Below, one piece after another: positions 33,601-46,050 of a stretch of DNA of 64,000 nt (position 1 is its first letter; every line of letters begins with the position of its first letter). The stretch spans positions 1 to 64,000 of the forward strand of contig JAMYHX010000163.1 of the NCBI GenBank assembly GCA_025529335.1, written 5' to 3'. A program made the translations under genes and the position numbers. The notes beneath the pieces were generated by a model that was given only the letters and a program-made list of their open reading frames with translations, searched no databases and had not been told where the DNA came from. The stretch is from Rhizopus sp. PT2906. Taxonomy: Eukaryota > Mucoromycota > Mucoromycetes > Mucorales > Rhizopodaceae.

Positions 33601-36170
33601 GATAGATTGTATTTCCTTCCAACTTCGACTTATTTAATTCATACATTTTTTTTTCCTTTTATTGTAGCTTGCAGAACTAAATTGGCAAGACGCAACTTCC
33701 AATCTCTGCGAGAGAACCACGCTGCCATTCAAATTCAAAAGCTTGTCAGAGGCTGGTGAGTTAAGTGATGATTACATAGAACTCTCCTTTCTGATAGCAT
33801 TTTTTTTTTTCGTAACATAGGTTTGCCAGAAAGAAGTATAAGGCTCAAAGAGAATTTATCATTCATTTCCAATCCATCATTCGTCGCAATATTGCTCGTA
33901 AACAATTATTGGGCCTCCGCGCCGAAGCAAGATCTGTCAGTCACTTTAAGGAAGTATCATATGCTCTTGAAAACAAGGTCGTTGAATTGACACAGACACT
34001 GAGAACAGTTCAGCATGAGAATAAGGTAATGAATGACCGTGCGGCTCAGCTTGAAGCACAGATCAGAACTTGGACAGATAAATATGAGAAAATGGAGCGC
34101 AAAGCCAAGAATTTAGAAGAAGAACTTCAAAAGCCAACTGTTCCCAAGGAAACTCATGATACACTTCAATCTGAGTTCAACAGTCTTCATCATGAGCATC
34201 GCCAAGCGTTAGAAAAGATCAAGAACCAAGACCGCGAATTAAATACCGTCAAATCTCAGCTTGAAAGCGAAAAGACAGAAAATGAGAAACTTCGCAAGTC
34301 ACTAGAGGAGGCCGATGAACGAGCCAAGAACGTGACAGACGAAGCTGAAGTAGCCGAGCTCCGTAGCCAAATCGCTGCATTAAAGGCACAACTATCACAG
34401 GCACTCAACACATCTCGTCGTCAAGGATCATCGACTGCTCTGCGTGCTGTTTCACCTGCTCCCGGCATGCGTAACGCTTCTCCTGCACCTTATTTGTCAG
34501 TAGATTCCGAGTCTGCTGGAATGCGACAGAGAAGCAAATCACCTGCTGGCGTCTATGCAAATGTATCTCATCCTGTTGCTCCTGCTACAACCAATTCTCC
34601 TCCTACGCCAGCAATGAGAAGACCACGCAGGAACAGTTCTGCGGATATGCTAAACAGCAGGCTAAAGAATTCCCTTGAAACGATCCGTCAGAATGAAAAG
34701 CATCCTCGACCTACGTCCATTGATAACATCGGATCTATTGCAGGCACCAAAGCCGGCGGACTCTCTGGTGCCATCGATGAAAGCCCAGAAGAAGAAATCC
34801 ATACCTTGTTACGTAATGAGGATAGCTTACAGGAAGAAATCCTTCAGGGCCTCATTCGGTCTGTTAAGATGCCTTTACCTACTTTACAAAACCCTCCTTC
34901 CAAGAAAGAAATATTATTCCCCGCTCATACAATCAGCTTATGTGTAAGCGAAATGTGGCGATTGGGATATATCCAGCAGTCAGAGAGACTTTTGTTTGAT
35001 GTTATGGACACAATACAAAAGCAATTCTTGGTATATATTAAAATATGCTGACTACTGATATATTTATCATTTTTCTTTAATAGAGCTTTACTGATGAAGA
35101 TGCAGTCGTCCCTTGTACATTTTGGCTAACCAATGTCCATGAGCTATTGTCATTGATTTGCATTGCGCATCAAGAAATTGAACAAGAATTTTACCATGAT
35201 AAGCGTAAAGCAGCAAACAGAAATGATTTCAACAAGCTAATGGAAACCATCAAGTTCGAGATTCAATGCTTAGAGGATAATATCTACCATGCCTGGATGA
35301 AGGAGATCAAGAAGCATCTTAGTAAAATGGTTATTCCAGCAGTAGTCGAAGGACAGTCCCTGCCTGGGTTCATCACAAGTGACTCTGGTAGATTCTTCAA
35401 CAAGCTATTAACTGGTTCATCTCAGCCGATGTATTCAATGGACGATCTGCTCAATTTCATGAACAAGATATGGCGTGCCATGAAATGCTATTATATTGAG
35501 CAATCTGTAGCTGCACAAGCATTGACAGAATTGTTAAAACTTATTGGTGTAACAGCATTCAACGATTTATTGATGAGAAAAAACTTTTGTTCATGGAAGA
35601 GAGGTAAGCAAAATATATTGTGCATGCAACGTATCTGACTATTCAACTTTATTAGCTATGCAAATTCAATACAATATTACGCGTATTGAAGAATGGTGCA
35701 AGAGCCACGATATTCCTGAAGGCGCTCTTCAATTAGAACACTTGATGCAAACGACCAAGTTACTCCAATTCAAAAAAGCAACCTTGGAAGATATTGAAAA
35801 TATCTATGAAGTTTGTTGGATATTGACACCTACTCAGATACAGAAGCTCATTTCACAGTATCATATTGCTGACTATGAGAATCCTATCAAGCCTGAGATA
35901 CTTCGAGCCGTGGCTGCTCATGTTACAGGAGATAAGAGCGATGCGTTATTATTGGATGCTGTATCAATCGATAACACGTCGAATCCATTTGAAATCCCTG
36001 GACCACGAGATACAAAGCCTGAGGTCTACTTACCTTCTTGGGTAAATATATAAAGCAATACTTTTAAAAAATCTGTCATATCTAACTCTTTAATTTACAC
36101 ATAGCTAAATTTGAAGCGACTTCGTCGATTAGTCACACTTATTCAACAGACAGAAGAAACTGCTCAATAA
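30663..36170 (+). CDS. class V myosin heavy chain
   Basis: Twelve exons (30663-30824, 30883-31015, 31079-31444, 31503-31702, 31760-32500, 32556-32837, 32897-33593, 33668-33755, 33821-35030, 35084-35603, 35656-36041, 36105-36170) encode 1616 aa, close to yeast Myo2. An SH3-like N-terminus (GTKAWFADDREAWV) leads into the motor. The P-loop is GESGAGKT (about 176-183), switch I NDNSSRFGKY, and switch II DIYGFEHF. Six IQ motifs follow (about 782-925), then coiled coil (about 935-1095), a Ser/Pro-rich linker and a C-terminal DIL cargo domain (about 1265-1610). It should carry secretory vesicles and organelles along actin to hyphal tips, with calmodulin or light chains on the IQ motifs. All 11 introns are GT-AG. 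Confidence 0.95.
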
Positions 36171-39100
36171 GGATATCACGTCTTTTATTCCCTTTTTATT
36201 AATAAATTATATACATATAAGCGACTATTTAATAGTTATAGCCCTTTTGTTTACTCAATATATATATATATATATATATTACCTAACCAAGAAAAAGCAT
36301 GTAAAATAATAACTCTCTTCCCTAATTCTCTTATCTGTTTCTATATGTTGAATAAACCAAAGAAAGGAAGAAGGAGCCCGACTAAATGATTGTAGACTTA
36401 ATAATTTACTTCACGACCAACGCACTGAGGTGGCAAAGTCATACTGACATCGTTGATGTATTCTTTTTTTTCCCTTACCAAAATGTTGAACTTAGTAGAT
36501 AGTGGCTATTCAAATACAATTAATTCATTTAAAGAAAAAAGTACTTTTGTAAACTGATTTCAATTTTGATGTATCTCATAATCGTAGTCTCTATTTTTCT
36601 CTGAGACAGCCCTTGATTTCTGTTTAGCTTACAAATAAAATATCCATGGCAAAATTAATTGTAAGGTTGACAAAGCAAATGTTATTACAATAATCTCACT
36701 ATAAAAATATAAATAACGCAAGAAATACTTTGAGACATTTTTATGGTTTGAAAAGATGACAAGACAAAAAGGTAAAAAATATATATAATGATTGTGAACA
36801 AGGAATTGAGGTCGATTTAAATGCTTTTTTTTGTAATGGACTGATGCATTAGAGATGAGGAAAAGACTTCAATATATGAAGGTTGTGCCATTCCTTCTTG
36901 CGTAAATCAATCGTATATCATAGATAAGCCTTGTTCGGATAAGTGTGCTGTCTTGGCTTTACTACATAACTTATAATATGTTATGTCTAGCTTACAACAG
37001 CTACACTTGATCAACTAAATTGCATCATTTGTTACTACAGTGATGGACTGCTCTTCAATCACTTTGCTTTCCCTCTAAGGCTTATTGAGTTATTCTTCTA
37101 CTATTTTATTCCATATAAGGCTTATTTTTTATCCTTTTCCTGTATTCACGTATTCATATTCTTTTTCATTAATAGCACCCTTTCTCATTAATCAATCACT
37201 CACATACTTGATAGTACCTCTCATTCATGATACATGAGTATCCATGACAATAAGGAGACTATATAAAGTATGTTGCGTACCTTAGCAACTCATCTTGTTT
37301 CGAGCGCCATTTGAAATAGTTTATGCAGACTTGAAAGATCCATTGCTTTACTATAAAAATGAACGTAGAGTCATCAAATCTATCACAATCATAATCGCCG
37401 CTAATGTCGATCTGCATTTCACAAGCAGAAGGGAAAAGGATAAGGATATAAAAACAAGGAATAGAGGATAAACATTTTACCTTTTACCCCTTTTTCCATG
37501 TGCACTAAAAATAAAAATAAAAACATTACACGCTCTTGTGCTTTCCTAAGCCAGTTATGTTCATGCTTGATAAATAGGCTTTGATAAATGAAAGTTGGGT
37601 AATTTGTTTTTATTTCTTTTTAACAAGAAGTCATAGTGGCTAACCAAATAGATCAATCATGATTTGGCTTCGTTCGATTTGACAAATAACAACTGTAATG
37701 GAATCAATTCCGTGTGTTCCACAGAGCCGGCAGTCTAGTGCTCTTTGAGAAAAGCCTTATTTTTTGTTTACTATCAGCTGCCGTCCCCCTCTCAGCCTTT
37801 TTCTTTGTACATTTAATTCTTATTTTACATCTTTTATTCATTCTTAAAGAAAACGACCAGAAAAATAGAAAAATGCATATTGGAAATGAGAAAAGTGAAA
37901 CAACCAAAATGAAAAAAAGTTATACGTGTGCGTGTGTATGTGTGTGAGAGGTCAATTTTATGTAAACAAGCGGCCGTACAAAAGAAAAGGGGCCGTGAAA
38001 AAAATATGCAAAAAAAGGGGAGGAGACGTTCGGATGCTCGGATATGTTTTAATATGGATAAGATAGAAAATGAGTTATTATTTATTCATGCATTATTGGA
38101 GAAAGGAGGAATGAGTCATATATTTTCAGCCTAAATAACATGATTCACGTAAACAAAAAAAACTATAAAAGAGACAACCATTCTTTTCCCCTTTTTCCTT
38201 TTTTTCTTCATTCTTTATCTCTTTTAAAAATTCTCCTATACTTTTATTATTCCCTATGTTGAAAAGGTATAACAGCGTCTGGATGATCTCAAAGAATATA
38301 TAACCAATGTCATCCCTTAGAAAATACACTCTTACTGGCTCTATTTCATGGTTCCTGATGCATCTTACTCTATCATAATGGCCTCTCACGGGGTGAAGCC
38401 TTAAAGAAATTTCTGCTACTTGCCAATGCTCAAAAACGCTTGCTACTGCTTATCAATGCACTCAAACAATCAAACAATTAAAAAAGAACAAATAATCAAA
38501 CAAATATTCAAATGCTTTATCAAACACTTGTCAAATGCTTATCAAATCTCTGGAAAGACCAATGAACGCCTACTCATGCTTATCAATACTTACAAATGAT
38601 CATCAGTGCCTGAAAATGCTAGTGAATGGCTGTCCCATACTTATCAACGTCGAAAAGTCCTTAAAGAATTTTGCTCATGTCTATCAATGCCTGCTGTTAA
38701 TGAATACTACTCTGGAGTAACAGCATATTCAATCTACTTTGCCACCATCTGCCAAACTTTATCAAGCTCTGCTACAGGTCGCTGCTTCTCTACGCTGGAT
38801 CACTCCGAGATGTTCCTATTGTTATGGCTCTGCCTCTACAGTTGATGAATGGTCCATAAATCCTCCCTCCCCCCTACTGCTGAGCTCGGCGGTCGCGATG
38901 CTCCAAAGGTTCAATATTCCGATGTCTCCACGGTCATCACTCCCTTCCAAAACGCTTTGTCCTAGGTACTTAGAAGTGCACTCTTTGTACGTTGAAGCAT
39001 CTCTTTCGTTGAATTTACCGTGGTATAGTTTTGAGATTGACTTTTTGAGATTTGAGACTTGAGTACTTTTTTTTCATGGAGGGTTTACACCTTGTAGTCT

Positions 39101-40050
39101 TCTGGCATGCAGTCTATGGTTCTATTCATCTTGGATTTGAAAGCTAGTGATAATGTAGTCTCATGGGCTTATGGAAAGAAAAAGAAGAAAAAAATCTCTC
39201 TGCTTGGTTATCAAAAACAAAAGCTTCTACTTGCTCTTTTAATTTCGCTATCAAAATCAAACTATTGCTTACTGAAATAAAAACTTCATTTTGTTACTCC
39301 CATACTTGACTTTTTGTTCTTTAATCTTAAATATGGCTATTTTCATATTCATTCAGCGCATTCTCAAGTGCGCAGCATTTACTCAAGAAGAAAAGTGTCT
39401 TTTTCATTATAATTCTTTGGTGTATATTTCAAGTTCTATTATATGCCCTCATCAATCTAGCTTTTGTTTTAGATCAGTGTTTCTTTAGTTCTGTGAGCTC
39501 TCATGCTTCTCACTGCCCGTTAGAAACGAAGCTATCTTTAGTGACTAACGAAGTACCTGTAACAAATGACTAGCTGCAAAGCAAATATGAGGAGGGAGTC
39601 AATATCTTGGGATTGACCGGATTTAAGATTTTTGTTGGGGAACGATTTTTTGTATAGATGAGTTAGCAGAAGAGCTACATTGAGAGAGAGAGAGAGAAAA
39701 GAGAAAAAAGGAGTAGAGGTGATAATGAAGGAAATAGAGCCAGAAATCTGGGATACTTCCAATAAGTGGTTCCTGCAGCCGTATTATCAGCGGTGCCACC
39801 CTTTTGCAGTGCAGGATAATCAGTTGTAGATAGTACAGATATTGAATGATTGAGGTTCTTCCGAGTGACGGACAGAGAGTCTTGACGTATGCAATGGGCG
39901 CGGTGAGGAAGCGGAAGAACATTGCATCCTACAAAAGAGGAAATTAGATGTATAAATACATGTTGAATGAACTGTGACTTTTAGTAAACACCTATTTTTA
40001 TGTAAAATCCCTCTGATATTTCTTGCTCTCTTTTGTTCTAAATTGCAACA
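36171..40050. other. long non-coding stretch
   Basis: Nearly 3.9 kb without a supportable gene. A (TA) run lies at about 36258-36279. The segment 38410-38760 contains many diverged copies of TGCTTATCAATGC (listed separately). Open frames around 38.5-39.1 kb and 39.5-39.9 kb are short, overlapping and without homology. Part of the right end must serve as promoter for the NDUFAF8-like gene. Confidence 0.45.
38410..38760 (+). repeat. degenerate short repeat based on TGCTTATCAATGC
   Basis: Within about 350 nt the words TGCTTATCAATGC, TGCTTTATCAAAC, TGCTTATCAAATC, TGCTTATCAATAC, ACTTATCAACG and TGTCTATCAATGC recur at irregular spacing, with shorter AATGCT and CAAATGC variants between. This is more than expected by chance even in AT-rich DNA and looks like an old, diverged minisatellite or a clustered binding site. 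No coding frame spans it. Confidence 0.45.
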
Positions 40051-40288
40051 ATGAACAAATCTACTGGTGTTCGTTTACTAGCTAATGGTGTTGCTTCTTG
40101 TTCAGCACAGGCTTCAATTTACGGAAAATGCATTGCTGCTAATTATCAAGGTGTCACCAAAGACATGTGTCAAAAGGAATTTCAAGCATTTAAGCAATGT
40201 GTTCAACTAGCTGTAAGTTATTAAACCACATGTGCGTGTATGATTACTAATAGTGCTTGTCTGTAAAAAGGTAAAGAGGAAGTGGTAA
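40051..40288 (+). CDS. NDUFAF8-like twin CX9C mitochondrial protein
   Basis: Two exons (40051-40212 and 40271-40288) encode 59 aa; the gene is very short and its second exon codes only five residues. The protein has two exact CX9C motifs, CSAQASIYGKC and CQKEFQAFKQC, separated by AANYQGVTKDM, matching the human complex I assembly factor NDUFAF8. Twin CX9C proteins are imported into the intermembrane space through Mia40 and form two disulfides. In humans NDUFAF8 works with NDUFAF5 in complex I assembly; the same role here is inferred. It implies this fungus keeps complex I in addition to the NDH-2 encoded at 50 kb. The start ATG follows CAACA and precedes NKSTGVRLL. Confidence 0.82.
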
Positions 40289-40527
40289 TTTTTCTATTTC
40301 TATACGCAAATAAAGAGAAAAAGGAAGAGTGGAGTGTAATATCATTAAGCAACAAAACTATGCACGCCATCACAAGGAGTCATTGCTTATATTTTACTTT
40401 AATGCATCTTATTAAAAGAATGAAAGAAAAAGCATTAAGCTCGAAGCAATACATGCTTTTAACTAATACAAAGACTTACAATCAGAAAAAGATGTTGAGT
40501 GGGGGTAAAGTGTTTATTGTGTGCAAG

Positions 40528-40572
<45 letters not shown>

Positions 40573-42679
40573 AATATATGCAGATATACATCTGTGTGAT
40601 CGATAACTCTTAAAATCGAGCTTTAACGACACGAATTCAACGAAGATTCGTTTAGCAGAGCTCAAACAGGAGCTTCGATTGAATTTTGACTTTCACAGTG
40701 ATTCCGCTGAGCAGTTTGCTATCGACGCACACTTGCTTGACTCTCAGTGGTCGACACTTTATAATTTAAATGCTTCTCAGAGGAAATGCTGACCACCATA
40801 GCCTCCTAGTGCTCTTTCAGAAAGCTATAGGGCATTTTAACTTACTTGAGATCATCGCTTACTGAAGGAGCTTTCAAGTGTCTTGCCAGAGTACCATAAA
40901 TTCCAGTTTACTTCTTGAAGATGCAGAAACGTATCATAAACACGGTGCGGAGACAGAGACCATAAAAGAGACATTGCTCCTGGAATTCAGTTTAGCCAGA
41001 AACAATACCAACAAATAGGAGTAAGTATTCCCAGGACTTGACCGATTGAGACGACGTCTCATCTGTGCCTTGCTTCTCTTTGTAGTAATTACTGATATAA
41101 TTGCAGAAGGCATGGAGATGACTTAAGGCACAGATGGTCTTGTCCTTTTCTTTGTCACCTCACTCTTGTAGACGTTCGCCAGGCTGATGTATCTAAGTTA
41201 GAAAAAGTTAGTATGAACAAAAGTAATAAAGGTCGTCTAAATACTTACATAACTATGAACGTCATGTATCGCTCCATTGTTTACAGCAGCTTCGTACTTT
41301 GCTTGATATCATATTTACTTGATAATGCCTAACCGTATGAGATTACTTTAAATCTATACTTTAAGAAAGAAGAATATAAAGAGACCGACCACAAAAACAT
41401 GTTATTCTTATATAGCACGCCATACTCAATTCTAATTGGTCATGATTAATTCGTCTTGATGTTATGTAGAGACTCATTAGCATCATTTGTATTTATTATT
41501 TATTATTGTAGCTATATCACACATGGAATTGGTAGCAGCGTCTTTTTTCAGCAAGTGAGAGTCAGATTCGTCAATGCATACTTCATTACGCCCAAACCTT
41601 GAGAGCTTGTCATCTTCTTTTGCAAAAGCTTGTTCATTGTTTGACGAGATGAATATGGATTGATAATTTCATCTTCAATTTTCATACCCTCTATTTTACT
41701 CTCAGATAGCTTGGTGGCAGCAGAAATTGACTCGTAAGAGACAGTAGATACGTCGAAGACTGACTTATTTGAAAGAATTTTCTTTTCAGATGCACCGTGT
41801 TTGACTTCAGCAAGTAACGCCTTATTGGTACTAAATGCTTGGGTTTATAGCCCTTAGGCGCTTCTTTGCACTGAACGAGATTGATGTCAATTGTATTATG
41901 TATTGGTTATTGGGTACACATCCGTGGGCAGCAGAACGAGGACAGTCAGGAACAAAGTCTATAACACATTCATTCACAACTGAAAGCGCCTTCTTCTGCT
42001 TCGCAACAACCTTCAGATGCCTTTTTCAATGATAGCTATTCGTCTATTCATGGTGGTATGACTTTCTTTTATAAACAAAGAAAAAAAAAAAAAGACAGCT
42101 CTACGATAAGAGAACTTGAATGAGGCGTACTAGTGGAAATGAAGAATGATGACTTTTTGCTCTCTTGCTCAAGATAGCGTTTACAAAAAATCAATCAAAT
42201 GTCATTAAATCACAGCCATCACTCATCTTCAATCGTTACGCAAGCTCTCAACAGTTGTGTTCCTCAGATATTGGCGTCAGGTGTCTGAAGTGTTTTAGCA
42301 TCTTTGCAAGCTCGTTTACTCACTCTAATGTCATTGGAATGTCCAAACATTGACGTAAGCCATCCATATACACTTACAAGCTCACCGATGGTATCAAAAG
42401 CAGAAAAAGATCCTGCGCTTTGCATTTTGAACAATAGTGTCTGTTTGATATAGCTTTTGTGTCTCTTCGTGTTCATTTTCATAATTCATAATTTCCAAAG
42501 ACAAATTCGTTCAAAAAGACATAGATTCTCACCAATATAAATCATAAGTTTTCAGCAGGACGACAGCTTTACTATTCAGAAACAGTGTGTACTTGACAGC
42601 AGGGCTCGAATATTTATTGCCATGAAATCAAACTGCCTACTTTTTTTTGTTCCTCCGCTTTATTGCTATTGTTGTTGTC
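40289..42679. other. non-coding stretch with poly(A) tract and debris
   Basis: The region begins with the 3' side of the small CX9C gene and contains a run of 43 A at 40528-40570. On the minus strand 41838-41548 reads open for 96 codons (see findings) and may be a gene fragment. Other frames, including the pair around 42165-42482, overlap on opposite strands and are not supported. Confidence 0.4.
40528..40570 (+). repeat. A43 homopolymer
   Basis: An uninterrupted run of 43 adenines, the longest homopolymer in the window. It could be the tail of a retroposed sequence, but no recognisable retroelement or duplicated flank precedes it. The exact length is liable to sequencing error. Confidence 0.9.
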
Positions 42680-43858
42680 ATGTTTAAACGATCGAGTTCG
42701 AATGTGTTAAATCTATCAAAAAGCAAATCCAAATCAACAAATGACCAATCTTTTCAAGATCGAACACAACAACAATCAAATCCTTTTGCTGGTAGACAGC
42801 AATCCGGCCCTAACGCCGTCAGTCAATACAAAAGAAAAGCACCGATGCCATTTACAGTAAATTCCAATGATGATGACTGGGGCGACTTTCAAGCAAGTAA
42901 ATTCCAAAAACCAAAAGAAAAACAAGAGAAGCCAACATTTATAAAACCGGTCAAGAAGAGACGCCTGTTTGAACCTTCTGGACATAACGCTAATGCTCGT
43001 GCCGAACTATTGATCGACACTGTATTTCGATCAACAGACGAAGCCAACAATGACATTGGCAAAGAAACCTGTCCTTATTGTGGAGATATACTCGAGCCGA
43101 TGACGAATTCACTGAGAAAGTATCTAGAGCAAAAGGAAACTAAGGATAGAGCGCACGAACAAAAGCAACTCGCTCGACTGAAACGAGAAAACGCACAGTC
43201 CTCGTTTGGAACGGCTGACTGGATTGTAGAGCAACGTCGTGTGTCAACAACTGATAAGCATGAGTTCTGCAAATTACATCATATCGAACTTGTTGTCAAA
43301 AAACAAGGCAATGAAAGAGGTTATCCAGAATCAATAGATTTTAAGGGAATAGAGAAACGCATCCTGGGATTCAAATCTCAATTAGACAATGTGATAGATG
43401 GCAAGGTAAAGAGTAAATTTAAGGATATCGCGCTGAACGCATACTCTGAATTTGGTCAAAGTAAAGCAAGAAGCGCCGTAAATGTGCTCGTCCGACTCGA
43501 AAACTGCGTACCTGGTTATTACGGGCCAAGAGGATCTGCTGTGATCACCGAGGTGCTATCCAAACTATACCTTCAGTCCGGCATTCTCACCAAGGAATTG
43601 ACACAACCTCAGCTGCCACTCGAATACATTCAGCAAGTACTCATGCCTGAAGCAGGTCTTCGGCTCATTCGACAAGACCTATTGAACAAATCCAGACGGG
43701 GTCACACTAGTATCTTTCATGCCCTTCCTATTCCTCCCAATTTGACAGAAACTGCAGAAAAGGTCATGACAGAAAGTCGCGAATATGGAGCTGCAATGTT
43801 TCCAGAGGCAGAAGATGAAAGTATCACAATAGAATCTGACGACAGTGATGGTTGTTAA
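42680..43858 (+). CDS. RTC4: RTC4-like domain protein
   Basis: A single exon encodes 392 aa from the ATG at 42680 (MFKRSSSNVLNLS). The N-terminal 110 residues are polar and basic (including KPVKKRRLF, a possible nuclear signal). A CPYCGD motif (about 131-136), with later Cys and His (FCKLHH), could bind zinc. The C-terminal domain includes NCVPGYYGPRGSAVI, an LMPEAGLRLI stretch and SREYGAAMFPE, characteristic of the RTC4-like domain. In yeast, Rtc4 was named from a telomere-capping genetic screen; its molecular function is unknown. Expected to be nuclear. It is convergent with ATP17, the two stop codons lying about 160 bp apart. Confidence 0.82.
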   Translation: MFKRSSSNVLNLSKSKSKSTNDQSFQDRTQQQSNPFAGRQQSGPNAVSQYKRKAPMPFTVNSNDDDWGDFQASKFQKPKEKQEKPTFIKPVKKRRLFEPSGHNANARAELLIDTVFRSTDEANNDIGKETCPYCGDILEPMTNSLRKYLEQKETKDRAHEQKQLARLKRENAQSSFGTADWIVEQRRVSTTDKHEFCKLHHIELVVKKQGNERGYPESIDFKGIEKRILGFKSQLDNVIDGKVKSKFKDIALNAYSEFGQSKARSAVNVLVRLENCVPGYYGPRGSAVITEVLSKLYLQSGILTKELTQPQLPLEYIQQVLMPEAGLRLIRQDLLNKSRRGHTSIFHALPIPPNLTETAEKVMTESREYGAAMFPEAEDESITIESDDSDGC

Positions 43859-44017
43859 TGAGACCCCTTGTAATATAATCCTATATCTTCATCTCTTTGT
43901 AATATAAAATAGTGTGCAAAAAAAAAGTTGCTTTATTAACAAATCCATCACATTTCTGTTGCTGATGATGATGTATATTTATATTCCAAACGGCTGCACT
44001 TTCCTTTATCTAATCAT

Positions 44018-44438
44018 TTAATGGTGTTCAACGTTCTTGTGGTGCTCTATAAAATGAATGAGTATATGTGTGTATAGGTGTGTATATGTGTAGTGTCTTA
44101 CTCAAGTGGAAGTGGTAATCAATAGTGTAACCAACAACGAAAACACCAAAGATGAGGTGAAGTAAAGGAGTAACAGAAGCGTTGTCACCGTCAATGTAAC
44201 GAGCCTTGTAGCGTCCCCAAGGACCAGAGGGCTTGGGAGCTTCAACAGCACCCTTAGGTAAGGTCTATCATGACGTTAGACAATGTTTTTAATTAAAATT
44301 AAATGTTCTAACCTTGTAGAAGCTGACCAAACGAGTGATGGAGGCATCCTTGGAAGCACCAGAAACCTTTGTAGCAGCAGCTACATTAGGAGGAATGAGG
44401 GTCTTGGTGGAGTAGGCGCGACGGAAAATGGCGTTCAT
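44018..44438 (-). CDS. ATP17: mitochondrial F1Fo ATP synthase subunit f
   Basis: Three minus-strand exons (44438-44313, 44264-44102, 44046-44018) encode 105 aa. The N-terminus MNAIFRRAYSTKTLIPPN is a typical mitochondrial presequence. The mature part has LVSFYKTLPKGAVEAPKP, GPWGRYKARYIDG, a single membrane helix (about LLHLIFGVFVVGYTIDY) and a His/Lys-rich end HLKHHKNVEHH. This matches yeast Atp17 and fungal subunit f, a small membrane subunit of the peripheral stalk region of Fo. Intron 1 uses the less usual donor GTTAGA. The final exon is only 29 nt. The gene is intact. Confidence 0.9.
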
Positions 44439-46050
44439 CTTTTGGTGTCTTTTTGGTAACAGTAAAAAAAAGAAGCAGCCAAAAAATTCTTTTCAACCAT
44501 TAAGCACCAGGGGGTTGCCGGAGATTTAATATTTCACGTCATCCAATCGTAGCTTGAATTGGAGTAATTTTAGGCGCACTGTACAAGCGGACATATTGTG
44601 CACTTTTTCTCGAAATTATTGGCTTAGAAGCATGATAATACGATGGGAATGATATGGTTTAATAGCAAAGTTCAAGTTCAACAAGCTCATTTACCTTATC
44701 AGTATCCTCTTTGTCACGTGTCTCTAATTCATGCATTTAAATTAATCTTAATAAAAGCATACTGAATATCAATCTTGTATCTATCATAATAAAAAGAAGA
44801 AACAAGTAATACTATGTCTGAAGGAAAGTTGACGTTGAGAGTCCTGCCAACAGCAGTAGTTATGGGAGCATAGGAGTTACAGTTTGTTATGCAGTCACAG
44901 CATTACAACTTTTGAATGAGCACAACCCCAAGGACTGCGATAAAAGCTAAACAATCGGCTTAAAGTGTTCATATCCGTAGATACTAAAAACAAACAAGCA
45001 GCAAAAAGAAGATGTAAATGAAGAAATGAGTTGCAAAAAAAAAAAAATAATCAAGCCATCAAATGTTTAGGAGTTGCTGTTGTAAGTTGCACGATAGAAC
45101 TACAACCCTTACAGCTTATGTATGCAGTTTTATTTCTTTTTAAGGAAATATATGAAGTTTTTTAAAAGAGATAAGCATTACGTATATCGATCACTTGTAC
45201 GTGTTCTATACATTAAAGCATGTGCTTGATATGGAGAGAGAGAGGCAGTAAGCATTAGTATTAGTGACTTGTAAAGCAATTATCGACTTCGTCCACTGTA
45301 GGCAGTTATTTCCTGATATTAAAAGAGCTTCCATGTCTTCATTACTGCATTGCTTGTTCTGCAATTGCCTTCTAAGTAAGCTTGCTATGTTTAATGGAAT
45401 AGACAACTCTTTATGTTTGATACGGAAAGGACATTTTAAATAAGATAATTCCTTTCTATTAAACAGCGTTCAATACCAACACTATGGCTAAATGCACTTA
45501 TAAAACAGGAAGCCATGATTACGCCCTTTCATAGACACTGTCAGCATTATCATATGCTACGCATATATCTGGAGTAAGGACAAGTCATTCCCCCCATCTT
45601 TTGTGTCGCCTTTACCATTATCAACGACACACGCGCAACAATTAGTGCACAGTTGTTGATCAACCACTCCCCATTACTCCCAATATAGAAAAAAGGGAAA
45701 TACATTTTCATTTAGGCATGAAATACACTTCAACTTGTTACCATAGAGACCAAGTTATTGCTCGAACTTTATAAAGGTGTTTTCTGCTTTATCTCATTTG
45801 CTCAACGTTTAGTTAAAAAAAAAAAAAAAAAAGAAAAGGAGACTCAATCCCGATCCAGTTATCTTTGCAAAATTAGGGACATAAAGAGAAAGGCACCGAA
45901 AGCTCCTATTGGATGGTGTCACCCCAACATTGGCCCCACTCACCCAACAAAGATTTTTTTTTGTTCAGATATAAAAGCTTTAAGGAGTTAACGAAAATCA
46001 TTCGACTTTCCTCTTTCTCTAGTATTATCTTATCTTTTCAAAAAGAGAAG
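44439..46050. other. intergenic region, including the OLE1 promoter
   Basis: No gene is supported. Short frames (for instance minus 45406-45206) have no homology. An A-run of 17 lies at about 45816-45832. Some 140 bp upstream of the OLE1 ATG is CCTATTGGATGG, which carries an inverted CCAAT box, followed by a T-rich stretch; this would suit CCAAT-factor control, but that is inference. Confidence 0.4.

Noticed and set aside
40528..40570. A43 tract as tail of a retroposed gene (SINE or processed pseudogene)
   Set aside because: No retroposed body or target-site duplication is recognisable upstream, so only the homopolymer is reported.
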